Shown here: positions 1 to 7,269 of the stretch, piece by piece
Layout: every line of letters starts with the position of its first letter
Position numbering within the stretch: position 1 is the first letter of the stretch
Assembly (NCBI GenBank): GCA_030731695.1
Contig: JANQTK010000252.1
Coordinates: 1-37,295 of the forward strand
Length of the DNA stretch: 37,295 nt
Reading direction: 5' to 3'
Source: Polaribacter sp.
GTDB taxonomy: Bacteria; Bacteroidota; Bacteroidia; Flavobacteriales; Flavobacteriaceae
Position numbers and translations under genes: made by a program
Notes under the pieces: model-generated
The model's input: the letters and a program-made list of their open reading frames with translations, nothing else
Database searches by the model: none
What the model was told of the DNA's origin: nothing

Positions 1-34
1 TTTAACAAAGTTTTAACATTTTAAACCTTTACTT

Positions 35-778
35 ATGAAAAACCTAAAAAAATCACCTAGAAAACAATTAGAAAAATTTTCAACTATTTTCACACAATTA
101 GGACTTGTTATAGTCTTGTTTGTGGTGTATGTAACTTTAGAGTATCAAACTGAACAAAAATCGGTAGCGAGCAAACCTGAAAAAGAGTTTCAATATGTTG
201 TTTTGCAGCCAGAACAAGAAATTATGTATCAAATAGAAAAGAAAATAGTTCAAAAAACAGCACCAATTAAGCATCAAAAATTGATTCTTGATCATGAAAT
301 TAAAAAAGCGGATGATAAAACTATTGAAACAATTATTGAAACCACTAAAGAAATTACAACAAAACTAAATCCTGATGATATCATTGAAGTTAAAATACCA
401 GATAGTGATCCAATTATTGAAACAGTTCCGTTTATTGATATAGAGTTTGCTCCAATTTTTAAAGGTTGTGAAGGCTTATCAAAAGTGGAAAATAAAAAGT
501 GTTTTGATAAAAAAATGAACCAATTTGTTCAAAGAAATTTTGATTCGCAACTGGCAACTGATATTGGCTTGAGATCAGGAAAATATAAAATTCATACACA
601 ATTTGTAATCGATAATAAAGGCAATGTTGTTGATATTCAAATTAGAGCTCCACATACAAAGCTTTCTAAAGAAACTCAAGAAATGATTGAAAAACTTCCC
701 AAATTTACACCCGGAAAACAAAGGGATAGACCCGTAAAAGTAAGATATACTTTACCAATTTCTTTTCAAGTAGATTGA
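35..778 (+). CDS. TonB-family energy transducer-like protein
   Basis: This 247-residue protein resembles the periplasm-spanning TonB family, which couples the inner-membrane proton motive force to outer-membrane receptors. A single hydrophobic segment at about residues 20-38 would anchor it in the inner membrane. It is followed by a charged linker rich in Lys, Glu and Ile (about 45-135). The last 80 residues have the TonB C-terminal pattern, with FVIDNKGNVVDIQI (about 191-204) and a closing PISFQVD. Two Cys (about 144 and 155) lie just before the C-terminal domain. A perfect hairpin terminator follows the stop, so the gene is probably transcribed alone or as the last gene of a unit that begins upstream of the window. 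The receptor partner cannot be told. No ExbB or ExbD is nearby. Confidence 0.8.
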   Translation: MKNLKKSPRKQLEKFSTIFTQLGLVIVLFVVYVTLEYQTEQKSVASKPEKEFQYVVLQPEQEIMYQIEKKIVQKTAPIKHQKLILDHEIKKADDKTIETIIETTKEITTKLNPDDIIEVKIPDSDPIIETVPFIDIEFAPIFKGCEGLSKVENKKCFDKKMNQFVQRNFDSQLATDIGLRSGKYKIHTQFVIDNKGNVVDIQIRAPHTKLSKETQEMIEKLPKFTPGKQRDRPVKVRYTLPISFQVD

Positions 779-783
779 AAAAT

Positions 784-812
784 AAACCCAACTTTTAAGT
801 TGGGTTTTTTAA
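784..812 (+). terminator. Rho-independent terminator after the TonB-family gene
   Basis: A perfect 10-bp stem (785-794 pairs with 797-806) with a 2-nt loop is followed by a run of T. It lies 6 bp past the stop codon of the TonB-family gene and just before deoC. Confidence 0.8.
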
Positions 813-832
813 AATTCCGTACTTTTGATATT

Positions 833-1579
833 ATGAACATCAATCAATATTTAGACGCAACTTATTTAAAAACAGCAATTCAAGCTGGAATTTCAGAAGA
901 AGAAAATCAGCAAAATGTTGCGAACCTTTTAGAAGAAACATTACTGTATGAGTATAAATTAGTAATGATTCGTGCTAAATACATCACATTTGCGAAGCAG
1001 TTTTTAAAAGAAAACAATTCTGAAACCCTAGTTGGGACCGTTATTGGTTTTCACGAAGGAAATTACTCTTTACAAACAAAATTAGATGAAGCAAAAAAAG
1101 CCATTGAATTAGGTGCTGATGAATTGGATTTCGTAATCAATTATGAGGAATTCAAAAAAGGAAACATCAACTTAATAAAAGAGGAAGTTTTACAAGGCAC
1201 AAAATTATGCTTAGAAAACAATAAAATTGTAAAATGGATTATTGAAGTTGCAGCTTTAACAGCTAATGAAATTTGTGATATTTCAAAATTAATCAAAGAA
1301 ATTGTTTTAGAAAATTTTGGAATAGAAGCTGCAAAAAAAGTCTTCGTAAAATCATCTACAGGATTTTATAACACCGAACATAATTTACCAAATGGTGCTA
1401 CTTTTGAAACCATGAAACTGATTGTTGAAAATGCAAAACCTTTGCAAATAAAAGCTGCAGGTGGTGTTCGTGATTATGAAACTGCCCTAAAAATGATTAC
1501 TTTAAGAGTTGACAGAATTGGCACTTCATCATCTAAAGAAATTTGCACACACACAACTTCTCAAAGTTCAAACTATTAA
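833..1579 (+). CDS. deoC: Deoxyribose-phosphate aldolase, divergent
   Basis: DeoC cleaves 2-deoxyribose-5-phosphate to glyceraldehyde-3-phosphate and acetaldehyde in deoxynucleoside catabolism in the cytoplasm. Start ATG 833 gives 248 residues; an upstream in-frame start at 800 would lie inside the preceding terminator hairpin and was rejected. The Schiff-base lysine is in FVKSSTGF (Lys173), the second lysine in IKAAGGVR (Lys207) and the catalytic Asp in DELDFVIN (Asp99), so the active site is kept. The protein is otherwise divergent. The usual N-terminal CV-x-P stretch reads LVMIRAKYITFAK here, without the Cys, and IGFPxG has become IGFHEG. It is followed after one base by a sugar acyltransferase, probably in the same transcript. 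The assignment to the family is firm. The exact substrate is less so because of the divergence. Confidence 0.85.
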   Translation: MNINQYLDATYLKTAIQAGISEEENQQNVANLLEETLLYEYKLVMIRAKYITFAKQFLKENNSETLVGTVIGFHEGNYSLQTKLDEAKKAIELGADELDFVINYEEFKKGNINLIKEEVLQGTKLCLENNKIVKWIIEVAALTANEICDISKLIKEIVLENFGIEAAKKVFVKSSTGFYNTEHNLPNGATFETMKLIVENAKPLQIKAAGGVRDYETALKMITLRVDRIGTSSSKEICTHTTSQSSNY

Positions 1580-1580
1580 T

Positions 1581-2150
1581 ATGGAGTATTTTGCACACGA
1601 AACAGCTGTTATTGATGCAGATTGTAGTATTGGAAAAGGCACTAAAATTTGGCATTTTAGTCATATTATGTCTAATTGTATCATTGGCGAAAATTGTAAT
1701 TTAGGTCAAAATGTGGTGATTTCTCCTGAAGTTGTTTTGGGCAACAACGTAAAAGTGCAAAACAACGTTTCAATTTATACTGGTGTTTTTTGTGAAGATG
1801 ATGTTTTTTTAGGTCCTTCAATGGTTTTTACAAATGTGATCAATCCAAGAAGTGCCGTTAATCGTAAAAATGAATATCAAAAAACAACCGTAAAAAAAGG
1901 AGCTACTATTGGCGCAAATGCAACTATTGTTTGTGGAAATGTAATTGGCGAATTTGCTTTTATTGGTGCAGGAGCAGTTGTTACGAAAGAAGTGTTGCCT
2001 TACGCTTTGGTTGTTGGAAATCCGTCAAAACAAATTGGTTGGGTAAGTGAATTTGGGCATAAACTAGAATTTGATACAGATGGTTTTGCTACTTGCAGAG
2101 AAAGTAATGAAAAGTATCAATTGAAAAACAACCAAGTTTTTAAACTATAA
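1581..2150 (+). CDS. Hexapeptide-repeat sugar N-acyltransferase, WbpD/WlbB-like
   Basis: This 189-residue protein is a left-handed beta-helix acetyltransferase of the WbpD/WlbB type. That family N-acetylates 3-amino sugars of UDP-linked precursors for O-antigen or capsule. The repeats run from about residue 12 to 150 (IGKGTKIWHFSHI, IGENCNLGQNVVI, IGANATIVCGNVIG, IGAGAVVTKEV), and the family signature VVGNPSKQIGWVSEFG follows at about 150-165. Start ATG 1581 was chosen because the family begins at MEYFAHETAVID; an upstream in-frame start at 1509 lies inside deoC in another frame. It sits one base after deoC, far from the other polysaccharide genes of this window, and no partner aminotransferase or dehydrogenase is adjacent. 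The nucleotide sugar it acts on is not known. Confidence 0.85.
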   Translation: MEYFAHETAVIDADCSIGKGTKIWHFSHIMSNCIIGENCNLGQNVVISPEVVLGNNVKVQNNVSIYTGVFCEDDVFLGPSMVFTNVINPRSAVNRKNEYQKTTVKKGATIGANATIVCGNVIGEFAFIGAGAVVTKEVLPYALVVGNPSKQIGWVSEFGHKLEFDTDGFATCRESNEKYQLKNNQVFKL

Positions 2151-2178
2151 AAAAAGCCGAAATTTTTCTCGGCTTTTT
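2151..2178. terminator. Bidirectional terminator between acyltransferase and tas
   Basis: A 10-bp perfect stem (2151-2160 pairs with 2169-2178) has A-runs on the left and T-runs on the right, so it can end transcription from both sides. It sits directly between two convergent genes whose ends are 40 bp apart. Confidence 0.8.
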
Positions 2179-2189
2179 TACACATGTTT

Positions 2190-3230
2190 TTAAGGTGCTG
2201 GATTAGGAATTAATGTATGAACAGCATTAATTTCTTCCAAAATTTCATCTGATAAATCAATATTTATAGAGTTGATATTCTCTTTTAATTGATCCATTTT
2301 TGTTGCGCCAATAATGTTACTTGTTACAAATGGTAACTGATTGATAAAAGCCAAAGACAATTCAGAAAGTGTCAATCCATGTTTTTTAGCGATGTTTAAA
2401 TACAAAGTCACTGCTTTTTCAGAGCCTTCATTTCTGTAACGTGCAATAAACCTTGGAAACAACGTTCCTCTTGCGCCTTCAGGTAAATTTCCGTCTAAAT
2501 ATTTACCAGATAAAACACCTTGTGCTAAAGGCGAATAGGCTAATAAACCCACATTTTCTCTCATAGAAACTTCACTCAAACCAACTTCAAATCCTCTGTG
2601 AATTAATGAATACGAATTTTGAATTGTAACAGGTCTTGGTAAATTGTGTTGCTCAGCAGTTTGCACATATTTCATAGTTCCCCAAGGAGTTTCGTTTGAT
2701 AAGCCAAACTGTCTGATTTTTCCTTGTTTGATAAAATCATGCAAAGTTTCCATAATTTCTAAATGGTTTTCAGCTTCTTGAGAGGCTGTTTTTGTAGGAA
2801 AATCTCTAATCCCAAAAACATTTACACCACGATTTGGCCAATGCAACTGATACAAATCAATATAATCTGTTTGCAAACGTTGTAAACTTTTTTCAATGGC
2901 ATCAATAATATTATTTTTTGACAATCCACCTTTTCTTATGTGAGCAGTGTAATCTCCACCACCAGCAATTTTACTCGCCAAAACAACTTTGTCTCTATTC
3001 CCAGTTTTTTGAAACCAAGAACCAATAATTTTTTCTGTATGACCATAGGTTTGCGCATTTGCAGGAACAGGATACAATTCAGCTGCATCAAAAAAATTAA
3101 CGCCTTTTTCGAGTGCATAATCCATTTGTTCATGACCTTCAGCTTCTGTATTTTGGTTTCCCCAAGTCATGGTTCCTAAGCATATTTTTGAAACTTTGAT
3201 ATCGGTATTTGGTAAAGTGGTGTATTTCAT
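2190..3230 (-). CDS. tas: Aldo/keto reductase, Tas family
   Basis: This is a cytoplasmic NADP(H)-dependent aldo/keto reductase of 346 residues, close in length and sequence to E. coli Tas. It opens with KICLGTMTWGNQNTEAEG (about 16-33). The catalytic Asp and Tyr lie in FFDAAELYPVP (about 47-57), Lys in VVLASKIAGG (about 82-91) and His in LYQLHWPNRG (about 126-135). SLSELSLAFINQLPFVTS and the closing ALIPNPAP-like tail also agree with Tas. The physiological substrate of this group is not established, and the name reflects similarity only. It faces the acyltransferase gene across a shared terminator. A TATTTTTG -7 element lies 24 bp upstream of its start. Confidence 0.85.
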   Translation of the reverse strand: MKYTTLPNTDIKVSKICLGTMTWGNQNTEAEGHEQMDYALEKGVNFFDAAELYPVPANAQTYGHTEKIIGSWFQKTGNRDKVVLASKIAGGGDYTAHIRKGGLSKNNIIDAIEKSLQRLQTDYIDLYQLHWPNRGVNVFGIRDFPTKTASQEAENHLEIMETLHDFIKQGKIRQFGLSNETPWGTMKYVQTAEQHNLPRPVTIQNSYSLIHRGFEVGLSEVSMRENVGLLAYSPLAQGVLSGKYLDGNLPEGARGTLFPRFIARYRNEGSEKAVTLYLNIAKKHGLTLSELSLAFINQLPFVTSNIIGATKMDQLKENINSINIDLSDEILEEINAVHTLIPNPAP

Positions 3231-3253
3231 TTTGTGTTATTTTTTAAAAGATG

Positions 3254-3261
3254 CAAAAATA
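3254..3261 (-). promoter_or_regulatory. Putative -7 element (TATTTTTG) for tas
   Basis: On the minus strand this reads TATTTTTG, which matches the Bacteroidota TAnnTTTG -7 consensus. It is 24 bp upstream of the tas start. No TTG element is seen at the usual distance, so the call rests on one half of the consensus. Confidence 0.4.
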
Positions 3262-3291
3262 AGGCTTATTTTATAGGAATTAAAGGCACAA

Positions 3292-3321
3292 AAAAAAGTT
3301 CCCATGAATGAGAACTTTTTT
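3292..3321 (-). terminator. Terminator downstream of pgk
   Basis: A 10-bp stem (3292-3301 pairs with 3312-3321) with a 10-nt loop ends in a T-run on the minus strand, about 20 bp after the pgk stop codon. Confidence 0.65.
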
Positions 3322-3341
3322 AACAGTTATTTTAAGAAAAA

Positions 3342-4529
3342 TTAATTCAGAATTGCATCAATTCCTGGTAATGATTTTCCTTCTAGCATTTCTAACATGG
3401 CACCACCACCTGTTGAAACGTAGCTTACCTTGTCTTCAAATCCGAATTGTTTTACAGCAGCAACAGAATCTCCACCACCAACTAATGAAAATGCTCCGTT
3501 TTTAGTTGCTTTATCAATTGAATGTCCTAAAGCGATTGTTCCTCCAGCAAATTTTTCCATTTCAAAAACACCTAAAGGACCATTCCATAAAATGGTTTTG
3601 CACTGGTTTACAACTTCGTCAAAAATTGCAATCGATTTTGGACCAGCGTCTACACCTTCCCAACCATCAGGAATATTATTGATATCACAAATTTGAGTAT
3701 TTGCATCATTACTGAATTTGTCAGCAGCAACAACATCTACAGGAATGTGCACAGTAACGCCTTTTTCTTTGGCTTGTTTTAAAATATCTAACGCCAACTC
3801 CATTTTATCATCTTCGCAAATAGAGTTTCCAATTTTTCCGCCATTTGCTTTGATGAATGTAAAACTCATTCCACCACCTAAAATAAGATGATCAACTTTG
3901 TCTAAAATATTTTCGATTACTGTAATTTTTGATGATACTTTTGCGCCACCTAAAATTGCTAAAACAGGTTTTACTGAATTGTTTAAAACTTTATCAATGC
4001 TTTCAATTTCTCTTGCAAGTAGCTCTCCAAAACATTTTTTTCCTTCAAAAAATTGAGCAATAATTGTAGTAGAAGCATGTGCTCTATGTGCTGTACCAAA
4101 GGCATCATTTACATAAATGTCTCCTAATTTCGATAATTTTTCAGCAAAAACAACATCTCCTTTTTCTTCTTCAGCGTAAAAACGTAGGTTTTCTAATAAT
4201 ATAATTTCGCCATTTTCTAAATCAGCAACTGCTTTTTCAGCTTTTTCACCAATACAATCGTCCACAAATTTCACAGGACAACCCATAATATCTGAAATGT
4301 TTTTTACGATATGACGCAAAGAAAATTCATCTTGAAACCCTTTTGGTCTTCCTAAATGGGACATCAAAACACAACTTCCTCCATCGTTTAAAATTTTGAT
4401 GATGGTTGATTTTGCTGCTTCGATTCTTGTTGCATCAGTTACTTCGAATTTGTCGTTCAATGGAACGTTAAAATCGACACGAATAATTGCTTTTTTATCT
4501 TTAAAATTAAAATCTTTAAGTGTTTTCAT
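3342..4529 (-). CDS. pgk: Phosphoglycerate kinase
   Basis: Phosphoglycerate kinase transfers phosphate from 1,3-bisphosphoglycerate to ADP in glycolysis and works in reverse in gluconeogenesis; it is cytoplasmic. The 395-residue length is normal for bacteria. The N-domain substrate-binding motifs VDFNVPLND (about 19-27) and SHLGRPKG (about 58-65) are present. The C-domain nucleotide-binding motifs LGGAKVSSKI (about 193-202) and VGGGDSVAAV (about 347-356) follow, with STGGGAMLEMLEG near the end. It is a single gene flanked by its own probable -7 element and terminator. Nothing unusual was seen. Confidence 0.97.
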   Translation of the reverse strand: MKTLKDFNFKDKKAIIRVDFNVPLNDKFEVTDATRIEAAKSTIIKILNDGGSCVLMSHLGRPKGFQDEFSLRHIVKNISDIMGCPVKFVDDCIGEKAEKAVADLENGEIILLENLRFYAEEEKGDVVFAEKLSKLGDIYVNDAFGTAHRAHASTTIIAQFFEGKKCFGELLAREIESIDKVLNNSVKPVLAILGGAKVSSKITVIENILDKVDHLILGGGMSFTFIKANGGKIGNSICEDDKMELALDILKQAKEKGVTVHIPVDVVAADKFSNDANTQICDINNIPDGWEGVDAGPKSIAIFDEVVNQCKTILWNGPLGVFEMEKFAGGTIALGHSIDKATKNGAFSLVGGGDSVAAVKQFGFEDKVSYVSTGGGAMLEMLEGKSLPGIDAILN

Positions 4530-4546
4530 TTTAATAATGTTTTTAA

Positions 4547-4554
4547 CAAAAATA
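4547..4554 (-). promoter_or_regulatory. Putative -7 element (TATTTTTG) for pgk
   Basis: The minus strand reads TATTTTTG 18 bp upstream of the pgk start codon, which matches TAnnTTTG and implies a short leader of roughly 10 nt. No clear -33 TTG was found at standard spacing. Confidence 0.4.
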
Positions 4555-4627
4555 CTCTATTATTTACGTTTGATAAAATGTTAATCATAAAAGTTAAGTT
4601 ATCGTTTGCGCTAGAAATATTAATCTA

Positions 4628-5407
4628 TTATTCATGCATTGTGACATTTAATTTATTTAGTTTGAACCTCTTTAAAATACTGCTAATGATTAGAATAATT
4701 GCTGCAATAAAGGCGGTGTAAGCAATCGTTTTGTTATCTAAATTATTTGCAACTCCAATTGCAATTAATGCCCATACACCTACAAAAGCAAATGCATTCA
4801 TATTTCTTTGCCAAGTAACAATTAAGTTCACTATTGTAGCGATTACTATCATCAAAATCGTCCATATTTCTGAAGATATTCCAAAACCTTTCCAATCAAT
4901 TTTCACCAAATAAGTAGAAACATTAGCAATGCTAGCAACAGTTACCCAACCACTATAAATTACAAATGGAAGGATATAAAAGATATATTCCGATTTTTTT
5001 ACCTCCTTTAGTTGCATGTTATTATTAATCACAATTTTTAATAAAGAGAACAATAATAAAAAGATAAAAAAGCAAGAAATGCCTGTGTATTCATAAATCC
5101 AACAGAAAACCCAAGCAGAATTTGCAATACAAGAAATGATAAACCAAAAACTAGTTTTTTCAATAAAATCGTCACTCTTAACCTTTAAAAACAAACTTCT
5201 ACCTTGGTAAATGGTAAAGCCTAACAAAAGCAAATAAATAAGTCCCCAAATTGAAAACGCATATCCTGCAGGTGTAAAAAGTGAGTTTAATCCGTCTGAA
5301 ATTTCGCCAATAGTTGTGTTATTTAAAAGACGTGTGTTTGATAAGTAATTAATAAAAACGACAGAAACAAAAGCGATTCCATTTCCTATTTGCAATATTT
5401 TTTTCAT
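4628..5407 (-). CDS. TspO/MBR-like multi-pass membrane protein
   Basis: This 259-residue integral membrane protein has about seven to eight hydrophobic segments. The motif FTPAGYAFSIWGLIYLLL (about 45-62) is typical of the long Bacteroidota proteins annotated as tryptophan-rich sensory protein, related to TspO/MBR (peripheral benzodiazepine receptor-like) proteins. Tryptophans are concentrated near segment ends (FSIW, FWFI, SAWVFCW, SGWV). The function of this long subgroup is not established; TspO proteins bind tetrapyrroles and lipids. It is divergent from holB with a 74-bp spacer and has no operon partner. It could also be described simply as a hypothetical membrane protein. Confidence 0.65.
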   Translation of the reverse strand: MKKILQIGNGIAFVSVVFINYLSNTRLLNNTTIGEISDGLNSLFTPAGYAFSIWGLIYLLLLGFTIYQGRSLFLKVKSDDFIEKTSFWFIISCIANSAWVFCWIYEYTGISCFFIFLLLFSLLKIVINNNMQLKEVKKSEYIFYILPFVIYSGWVTVASIANVSTYLVKIDWKGFGISSEIWTILMIVIATIVNLIVTWQRNMNAFAFVGVWALIAIGVANNLDNKTIAYTAFIAAIILIISSILKRFKLNKLNVTMHE

Positions 5408-5470
5408 AATTTATTTCAAAAAATCGAGTGAAAAGTTACAAAATTTTAGAATAACAACTTTCTAAAACTT

Positions 5471-5478
5471 TATATTTG
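5471..5478 (+). promoter_or_regulatory. -7 element (TATATTTG) abutting the holB start
   Basis: TATATTTG matches TAnnTTTG exactly and ends 3 bp before the chosen holB ATG (5482). Transcription would start at or within a few bases of the start codon, implying a leaderless or nearly leaderless message. The -33 region (around 5444-5449, TTTTAG) only loosely resembles TTTG. Confidence 0.45.
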
Positions 5479-5481
5479 TGC

Positions 5482-6624
5482 ATGCTTTTCAACCAAATAA
5501 TAGGTCAAGAACATATTAAAAATCATTTACAGAAATCTGCTGAAAATGGTAGAGTACCTCATGCGCAACTTTTTATTGGAAAAGAAGGTTCAGGAACATT
5601 GCCAATGGCGGTTGCTTATGCACAGTTTTTATTGTCTCATTTTTCTGAGAATCCTGCTGTAAGTGCTTTGAAATGTGAAAAACTACAGCATCCAGATTTG
5701 CATTTTTCATTTCCTGTAACTACGAATGAGGTTGTAAAAAGCCATCCTACAAGCAATGCTTTTTTAGAAGACTGGCGTCAATTTATGGCAACACAACCGT
5801 ATGGAAGTTTGTTTAATTGGTTGCAACATATTGGAGTTGAAAATAAGCAAGGTTTGATAAATGTTGAGGAATCTGAAGAAATTGTAAAAAAATTACAACT
5901 CAAATCATACGAAGGTGGATTTAAAGTGATGATTATTTGGATGGCTGAAAAAATGCATACTTCAGCTGCAAATAAATTGCTAAAATTGATAGAAGAACCT
6001 CCTCAAAAAACAATTTTTTTATTGATTGTTGAAGACGAAGAACAGCTTTTAAGCACGATAAAATCACGTTGTCAAGCGTTGCATTTTCCTGTTTTAAGCG
6101 AACAAGATATTGCTAATTCATTAGTTGTAAATTATCAACTTACTGATAATGAAGCATCAAATATTGCACATCAAGCGGAAGGAAATTATAACAAAGCATT
6201 GCAATTATTGCAAAATGATTCCAGCGATTTGGTTTTTGAAGAATGGTTTGTGGCTTGGGTTCGAACTGCTTTTCGTGCCAAAGGAAATGTAACAGTGGTG
6301 CAACAATTAATTGCTTGGTCAGACACGATTTCAAAAACAGGTCGTGAAACTCAAAAACGTTTTTTAGAATATTGTTTGCAATTTTTCAGACAAGCGTTGT
6401 TGTTCAATTACAAATCAGAACAATTGGTTTTTATGGAGACAAAGACAGATTTTAACTTGTCGAAATTTGCGCCTTTTGTGCATTCAAATAACATTTTAGA
6501 CATCGAAAAAGAAATTTCAGATGCCATGTATCACATTGAAAGAAATGGGAATGCAAAAATTATTTTGTTAGATTTATCTATAAAACTAACGCGTTTTTTA
6601 CACAAAAAAGAACCTACAGTTTAG
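5482..6624 (+). CDS. holB: DNA polymerase III delta-prime-like subunit
   Basis: This 380-residue AAA+ protein is a clamp-loader subunit of the delta-prime type, part of the complex that loads the sliding clamp on DNA. It begins MLFNQIIGQEHIKNHL, as flavobacterial homologues do. The P-loop region reads IGKEGSGTLPMAVAYAQFLL (about 32-51) and is degenerate, with no GK[ST] motif, as expected for delta-prime. The sensor-1-like LLLIVEDEEQLL and the SRC motif in STIKSRCQALHFPV (about 191-204) are present. Start ATG 5482 was preferred over TTG 5476, which overlaps the -7 element. The gene ends convergently with ribE, and their stop codons overlap by 4 bp (6621-6624). Confidence 0.88.
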   Translation: MLFNQIIGQEHIKNHLQKSAENGRVPHAQLFIGKEGSGTLPMAVAYAQFLLSHFSENPAVSALKCEKLQHPDLHFSFPVTTNEVVKSHPTSNAFLEDWRQFMATQPYGSLFNWLQHIGVENKQGLINVEESEEIVKKLQLKSYEGGFKVMIIWMAEKMHTSAANKLLKLIEEPPQKTIFLLIVEDEEQLLSTIKSRCQALHFPVLSEQDIANSLVVNYQLTDNEASNIAHQAEGNYNKALQLLQNDSSDLVFEEWFVAWVRTAFRAKGNVTVVQQLIAWSDTISKTGRETQKRFLEYCLQFFRQALLFNYKSEQLVFMETKTDFNLSKFAPFVHSNNILDIEKEISDAMYHIERNGNAKIILLDLSIKLTRFLHKKEPTV

Positions 6625-7211
6625 TTTTTGAAAGCCGTTAATCTCGCAACATATTTTCCAATAACATCAAATTCTAAATTCACAACATTGTTCAATTGCA
6701 AAGTTTTAAAAGTGGTGTGTTCTTTTGTATAAGGAATAATTGCTACGCTAAACTCATTTTCTTTTGAGTTTATTACTGTTAAACTCACACCATTTACAGT
6801 AATTGAACCTTTTTCTATAGTAAGGTTATTTTTGTTTCGTTCATATTGAAAAGTAAACCACGTGCTTCCATCTTCATCAGTAATTTTTGTGCAAATTCCT
6901 GTTCCATCAACATGTCCTTGAACAATGTGTCCATCCAATCTATCACCCAATTTCATGGCACGTTCCAAATTTACAATATCATTGATTTTTAGATAACCAA
7001 TGTTTGTTTTATCAAGTGTTTCTTTGATGGCAGTTACAGTGTATTCATCATTTTTAATATCAATAACCGTTAAACAAACTCCATTATGAGCAACACTTTG
7101 ATCTACTTTTAGTTCGTTTGTAATACTGCTTTTGATCGTCAAATGCAAATTTCCTTGCTCTTTTACACAGTTAGTAACAACTCCAATCGTTTCTATAATT
7201 CCTGTAAACAT
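6621..7211 (-). CDS. ribE: Riboflavin synthase (alpha chain)
   Basis: Riboflavin synthase dismutates two 6,7-dimethyl-8-ribityllumazine molecules to riboflavin in the last step of vitamin B2 synthesis. The 196-residue protein begins with the classic MFTGIIE. It shows the duplicated lumazine-binding domain: VAHNGVCLTVID with the first barrel, DGHIVQGHVDGTG (about 94-106) at the start of the second, and GSITVNGVSLTVI (about 136-148). The length is normal. It is divergent from pdxA across a 58-bp spacer and overlaps the holB 3' end tail to tail. The gene is called ribC in some organisms. Confidence 0.95.
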   Translation of the reverse strand: MFTGIIETIGVVTNCVKEQGNLHLTIKSSITNELKVDQSVAHNGVCLTVIDIKNDEYTVTAIKETLDKTNIGYLKINDIVNLERAMKLGDRLDGHIVQGHVDGTGICTKITDEDGSTWFTFQYERNKNNLTIEKGSITVNGVSLTVINSKENEFSVAIIPYTKEHTTFKTLQLNNVVNLEFDVIGKYVARLTAFKN

Positions 7212-7227
7212 ATCCGTAAATTTTGGT

Positions 7228-7235
7228 TACTTTTG
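7228..7235 (+). promoter_or_regulatory. Putative -7 element (TACTTTTG) for pdxA
   Basis: TACTTTTG matches TAnnTTTG and is 34 bp upstream of the pdxA ATG (7270). It lies next to the oppositely oriented ribE element, so the two promoters are nearly back to back. No convincing -33 TTG is present. Confidence 0.4.
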
Positions 7236-7241
7236 TAGTTG

Positions 7242-7249
7242 CAAAAATA
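7242..7249 (-). promoter_or_regulatory. Putative -7 element (TATTTTTG) for ribE
   Basis: On the minus strand the sequence is TATTTTTG, 30 bp upstream of the ribE start. It is 6 bp away from the divergent pdxA element, so the two vitamin-synthesis genes may share a small control region. Confidence 0.4.
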
Positions 7250-7269
7250 GCAATATTACAAGAGTTACT

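Noticed and set aside
1515..1579. Possible frameshift at the end of deoC because of the unusual C-terminus
   Set aside because: The RIGTSS motif is in frame and followed by a plausible short Ser/Thr-rich tail ending one base before the next gene, so no disruption is needed.
1509..1580. N-terminal extension of the WbpD-like acyltransferase overlapping deoC
   Set aside because: Homologues start at MEYFAHET. The extension is just the deoC 3' end read in another frame.
7132..7269. N-terminal extension of pdxA
   Set aside because: It overlaps ribE antisense and both putative promoters, and family members begin at the MDKSDKIIVGIS-like segment.
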